NCBI GenBank assembly: GCA_014381165.1
Contig: JACMIM010000270.1
Location: forward strand, 1 to 18,145
Source of the DNA: Roseiflexaceae bacterium
GTDB lineage: Bacteria; Chloroflexota; Chloroflexia; Chloroflexales; Roseiflexaceae
DNA length: 18,145 nt
Direction: 5' to 3'
In this document: positions 15,256-18,145 of the stretch, in pieces
Numbering within the stretch: position 1 is the first letter of the stretch
Layout of the letters: each line of letters begins with the position of its first letter
Position numbers and translations under genes: made by a program
The notes under the pieces: generated by a model
What the model was told of the DNA's origin: nothing
Seen by the model: the letters and a program-made list of their open reading frames with translations, nothing else
Databases searched by the model: none

Positions 15256-17247
15256 ATGGCAGATACTGCAACACTGATTGTCGAAATCGGCAGTGTGACA
15301 ACCCGCGTGACGCTCGCCGACACCGTCGAGGGCGAAACACGGCTGGTCGGCCAGGCCGAAGTGCCAAGCACCTACGAGCCACCATATGAAGATGCGACGG
15401 TTGCGGTGCTGCAATGCGCCGCCGCCATCAGTGATGCGACCGGGCACCAACTGCTAGAAGGTGAGCACCTGATGCTGCCGCGCACCAGCGAGGGCGATGG
15501 GGCTGATCAGGTAATCGCGGTGACTAGCGCCGCAGGGCCGATGGCAATTGTGATAGCGGCGGTGTCCAGCGACATTTCGGCGCGCAGTGCGCTCCACGCT
15601 AGCCGGGGCGTCAACTCCACCGTGCTCCAAACTATCACCTTGAACGACACAACCGACCACGCTGTCGCCACCGGCGATTACTCGTGGATCGAGCGGCAGG
15701 TGCAGCGCCTGATCGACCTGCGGCCCGACGTGATTGTGCTGGCCGGCGGGCTGGAGGCGGGCGCGCAAGACTCGCTGGTACGGCTCGCCCATATTATCGG
15801 GCTGACGGCTGTATCGGCGCGGGTCGATGGCAATGGGCAGGCACACCAGGATGTGACCGTGCGTCCGGTCGTTTTTGCCGGCAACAGTGCGGCCGCCGAG
15901 CGGGTGGTGGAATCGCTGTCCAATCGAGCCGAGCCGATTGTGGTCGGGAATGTGCGCCCCACGCTTGAGCAGGCCAACCTCGCGCCGGCCAAACAGGCGC
16001 TCAGTCGGCTGTACAATGATCGTATTCTCGGCCATACGCCGGGGCTTGCCGCGCTGCGGCGCATGAGTGCCGCGCCCATTCGCACCACAACCGACACGCT
16101 GGCGCTTATGACACGCTTTTTGGCCGAACTCTACGGGCGCAATGTCCTAACGATCGACTTTGGCTCGTCGGCGACAAGCGTGTTGTTGTTCAGCCAGGGC
16201 CAGGCCAGCCAAGCGGTTCTTGGCGCGCTAGGCAGCGGCTATGGCGTTGGCAATCTACTGGCCGAGCGCAGCCCAGCGGCTATGATGCGCTGGCTGCCAT
16301 TCCCGATCAGCGAGCGCGAACTCACGCACGCGCTGCTCAACAAGCAACTGCGGCCCGCGCTGATTCCCACCACCCGCGAGGATGTCCTGACCGAGCACGC
16401 CAGCGCGCGCGAGGCGATCGCGCTGGCTGCAGCCGCCCTGTTTGACGAGCGCCCTGATGCGCACTATGATTTTGTGCTGGCCAGTGGCGGTGTGTTGGCC
16501 CACGCGCCGCACCCCGGCATTACGCTGCTGACGATTCTGGACGCACTCCAGCCGCGTGCCGAGCAGCGCGCGATTGATGTATACGTCGATTCACTGGGCC
16601 TGGCTAATGCGGCTGGGGCGCTGGCCTTCGCCGACGCCGAGGGAGCCTACGCGCTGATCGAAAAAGACCTGCTGTTGAATAATCCGCTGGCAACCGTGAT
16701 TATCACGCTGGGGCCGGGGCGAGCAGGCGAACAGGCGCTTGCGGCGACGCTGCGGATCGACCAGGGGCCAGAGTTGAACATCAGCGTCGCGCACGGCCAG
16801 ATCGGGCGGCTAGAATTACCACCAGGCCGCAAGGGGCAACTGGTGCTGAAGCCAGCCAGCGGCGTGCGGATCGGCAAAAACGCACCGGGCGCAACAATCG
16901 AGACGGGATTGGTCGATGTGCAGGGCAGCCTGCTTGGTGTGGTGATCGACGCGCGCGGACGACCGCTGCGACTGCCGGCTGGCTCGATCGAACGCCAGCG
17001 GGCGCTGTGGGAATGGCTGGTAGCCCTGGGCGCGGAAAGCGGCCCGCTGCCCTATGAGGCCGCTGAAGCCCTACCCGACCTGCCACTGCTGGCAGCGCCC
17101 GCCGCGCCTGAGCCTGAAGAAGCCGTAATGGCACCTGGGCCGACTGAACCAGCAAGTTCGTCAAGCGCCGGTATGGACGATCTCGATAAACTGCGCCAGT
17201 CGGTCGAGGTTCCTAAGAAGCGCGGGATGTTTCGGAAAAGGAAATAA
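15256..17247 (+). CDS. Glutamate-mutase-L-like ASKHA ATPase (GlmL/MutL family)
   Basis: The 663-residue protein resembles the GlmL family, actin/Hsp70-fold proteins linked by name to glutamate mutase. Phosphate-1-type motif VEIGSVTTRV lies at 9-18, a VLAGG segment at 161-165, phosphate-2-type motif DFGSSATSVL at 301-310 and adenosine-type motif ASGGVLAHAP at 409-418. The region 500-590 adds a domain not needed for the ATPase fold, and the tail is Ala/Pro/Glu-rich, ending in a basic RGMFRKRK segment. It is longer than typical GlmL (around 460 residues, from memory). Glu replaces the usual Asp in the first motif, and the second lacks the common GG, so ATP use needs proof. The ATG has no strong ribosome binding site, and a 103-base gap precedes it. 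No mutase gene is near; all neighbours are membrane proteins. Confidence 0.75.
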   Translation: MADTATLIVEIGSVTTRVTLADTVEGETRLVGQAEVPSTYEPPYEDATVAVLQCAAAISDATGHQLLEGEHLMLPRTSEGDGADQVIAVTSAAGPMAIVIAAVSSDISARSALHASRGVNSTVLQTITLNDTTDHAVATGDYSWIERQVQRLIDLRPDVIVLAGGLEAGAQDSLVRLAHIIGLTAVSARVDGNGQAHQDVTVRPVVFAGNSAAAERVVESLSNRAEPIVVGNVRPTLEQANLAPAKQALSRLYNDRILGHTPGLAALRRMSAAPIRTTTDTLALMTRFLAELYGRNVLTIDFGSSATSVLLFSQGQASQAVLGALGSGYGVGNLLAERSPAAMMRWLPFPISERELTHALLNKQLRPALIPTTREDVLTEHASAREAIALAAAALFDERPDAHYDFVLASGGVLAHAPHPGITLLTILDALQPRAEQRAIDVYVDSLGLANAAGALAFADAEGAYALIEKDLLLNNPLATVIITLGPGRAGEQALAATLRIDQGPELNISVAHGQIGRLELPPGRKGQLVLKPASGVRIGKNAPGATIETGLVDVQGSLLGVVIDARGRPLRLPAGSIERQRALWEWLVALGAESGPLPYEAAEALPDLPLLAAPAAPEPEEAVMAPGPTEPASSSSAGMDDLDKLRQSVEVPKKRGMFRKRK

Positions 17248-17255
17248 CTCATCAT

Positions 17256-17294
17256 TGTTTCGTTTTTTGGTGCTTTGCACCAAAAAACGAAACA
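17256..17294. terminator. GGTGC/GCACC hairpin, copy 2, between convergent genes
   Basis: There are perfect 18-bp arms (17256-17273 and 17277-17294) around a TTT loop, with T-rich left and A-rich right stem halves and more A residues after the right arm. It starts eight bases after the stop codon of the ATPase gene and faces the end of sucD, so it fits a bidirectional terminator. The core is shared with the hairpin at 111-149. Confidence 0.65.
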
Positions 17295-17334
17295 AAAAAG
17301 ATAGATATTCCATGCTGCCCGAGGTTGAAGCTGC

Positions 17335-17352
17335 CAACTGCGTAAGTCCTAA
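17335..17352 (+). repeat. ACTGCGTAA box, copy 2
   Basis: This matches 199-216 at 17 of 18 bases and, as there, follows a GGTGC/GCACC hairpin at about 80 bases. It runs directly into the heptad hairpin at 17352. Confidence 0.65.
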
Positions 17353-17395
17353 GATTTTAGATTGCAGATTACACCGAATCTGCAATCTAAAATCT
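17352..17395. repeat. GATTnnA heptad hairpin, copy 2
   Basis: Perfect 19-bp arms (17352-17370 and 17377-17395) surround a 6-base loop. Each arm is made of 7-bp units of the form GATTTTA, GATTGCA, GATT. It begins 12 bases beyond the end of the sucD stop codon, so it may terminate or stabilise that message, but no clear T-run follows on the minus strand. It is related to the repeat at 11688-11738. Confidence 0.7.
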
Positions 17396-17406
17396 GTAAT
17401 TCGCAG

Positions 17407-18145
17407 CTAGCGGCCCATACTTTCCTTGACCAACTGGGCGATCTCGGTCGGCTGTTTAGCCACTTTGACACCCACGGCCTCCAGCGCGATAATTTTCTCC
17501 TGGGCGGTGCCCTCGCCGCCGCTGATAATCGCACCAGCGTGGCCCATGCGCTTGCCCTCTGGCGCAGTCTGGCCGGCGATAAAGCTTACTACCGGCTTTG
17601 TGACATGTTGTTTGATGTAGTGCGCTGCTTGAATCTCGGCGTCGCCGCCGATCTCGCCGATCAACACAATCGCCTCGGTCTGCGGGTCAGCCTGGAACAG
17701 CTCCAGCACATCGATAAAACTAGTGCCAATAATCGGGTCGCCACCGATGCCAACGATGGTCGACTGGCCGAGGCCGAGCTTAGTCAGCGCGTCGACCGCC
17801 TCGTAGGTCAGCGTGCCGGACTTAGAAACCACGCCGACCGGGCCGGGGGCCACGATGTTGCCGGGGATAATCCCGACCTTGGCCGCGCCGGGAGTGAGCA
17901 GGCCAGGGCAGTTTGGCCCGACCAGCCGCACACCCTGCTCTTTGACAAAGGCGTAGGTCGAGACCATATCGTTGGCGGGAATGCCCTCGGTAATGCAGAC
18001 CACCAGCGCGATGCCGGCCGCAGCTGCCTCGCGAATGGCGTCCGGCGCAAACGCAGCCGGCACGTAGATCACCGACACATTTGCGCCAGTTTTCTTGACT
18101 GCCTCGGCCACGGTGTTGAACACTGGTACCTTGTCATCGACCGCC
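17407..18145 (-). CDS. sucD: Succinyl-CoA synthetase alpha subunit, N-terminus beyond the window
   Basis: The alpha subunit of succinate-CoA ligase binds CoA and carries the phosphohistidine in the TCA-cycle step that couples succinyl-CoA cleavage to ATP or GTP formation. The frame stays open to the right edge, giving 246 residues (AVDDKVPVFNTVAEAV...). The first 45 or so residues of a normal protein of about 290 are outside. Visible signatures are VGPNCPG, VSKSGTLTYEA, GIGGDPIIGTSF, GEIGG and GKRMGHAGAI, whose His (codon 17539-17541) is the phosphorylated residue. The beta-subunit gene sucC would be expected upstream, that is, to the right of this window. The gene converges on the ATPase gene across a repeat-filled spacer. 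Confidence 0.97.
   Translation of the reverse strand, partial: AVDDKVPVFNTVAEAVKKTGANVSVIYVPAAFAPDAIREAAAAGIALVVCITEGIPANDMVSTYAFVKEQGVRLVGPNCPGLLTPGAAKVGIIPGNIVAPGPVGVVSKSGTLTYEAVDALTKLGLGQSTIVGIGGDPIIGTSFIDVLELFQADPQTEAIVLIGEIGGDAEIQAAHYIKQHVTKPVVSFIAGQTAPEGKRMGHAGAIISGGEGTAQEKIIALEAVGVKVAKQPTEIAQLVKESMGR

Noticed and set aside
111..17352. The two hairpin-plus-box copies as attachment sites of a 17-kb mobile island
   Set aside because: The interval contains core housekeeping genes (S1, clpC, radA, dtd) and no integrase. Dispersed spacer repeats are a simpler explanation.
1..18145. CRISPR array, tRNA or rRNA gene, insertion sequence
   Set aside because: No regularly spaced identical repeats, no cloverleaf-like sequence with a T-arm motif, no ribosomal RNA sequence and no transposase reading frame were seen.

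Overview
The window reads as a piece of a chromosome from a member of the Chloroflexota, most likely class Chloroflexia. The grounds are the gene order (S1-domain protein, clpC, radA, PIN/TRAM membrane protein, dtd), a DUF6754-like membrane protein next to a glutamate-mutase-L-like ATPase, high-GC coding sequence with frequent GTG/TTG starts, and AT-rich spacers carrying short periodic hairpin repeats. This placement is a judgement from protein resemblance, not a search result.

Layout. Positions 1-449 are non-coding and rich in hairpins and repeats. Positions 450-2421 hold a leftward three-gene operon of unknown function: a lipoprotein, a four-helix membrane protein and an 82-residue soluble protein. 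Positions 2422-2848 are an AT-rich divergent control region with promoter-like sequences facing both ways. From 2849 to 9878 run rightward housekeeping genes: rpsA-like S1 protein, clpC, radA, a YacL-type PIN/TRAM protein and dtd. A terminator and a possible new promoter lie between clpC and radA. After a doubtful small ORF and a strong promoter at 10121-10149 comes a second rightward cluster (10199-17247): a DUF6754-like membrane protein, two polytopic membrane proteins, a 924-residue membrane-anchored protein whose cytoplasmic half is an array of 23 short Trp-centred motifs, and a glutamate-mutase-L-like ASKHA ATPase. A repeat-filled spacer (17248-17406) then separates this cluster from a convergent, edge-truncated sucD (succinyl-CoA synthetase alpha subunit).

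How the genes work together. The clpC-radA-yacL block resembles the Firmicutes clpC-radA-disA-yacL order (proteolysis, recombination, RNA-associated functions), but without ctsR, mcsA, mcsB or disA. The 10199-17247 cluster is the least explained and most interesting part. One soluble ATPase-fold protein, three small membrane proteins and one scaffold-like membrane protein are encoded together, with translational coupling between two of them and no glutamate mutase genes nearby. I infer a membrane-associated complex with a function other than glutamate mutase maintenance. The spacers share two repeat families: an 18-bp GGTGC/GCACC hairpin followed by an ACTGCGTAA box, and a 7-bp periodic GATTnnA hairpin.
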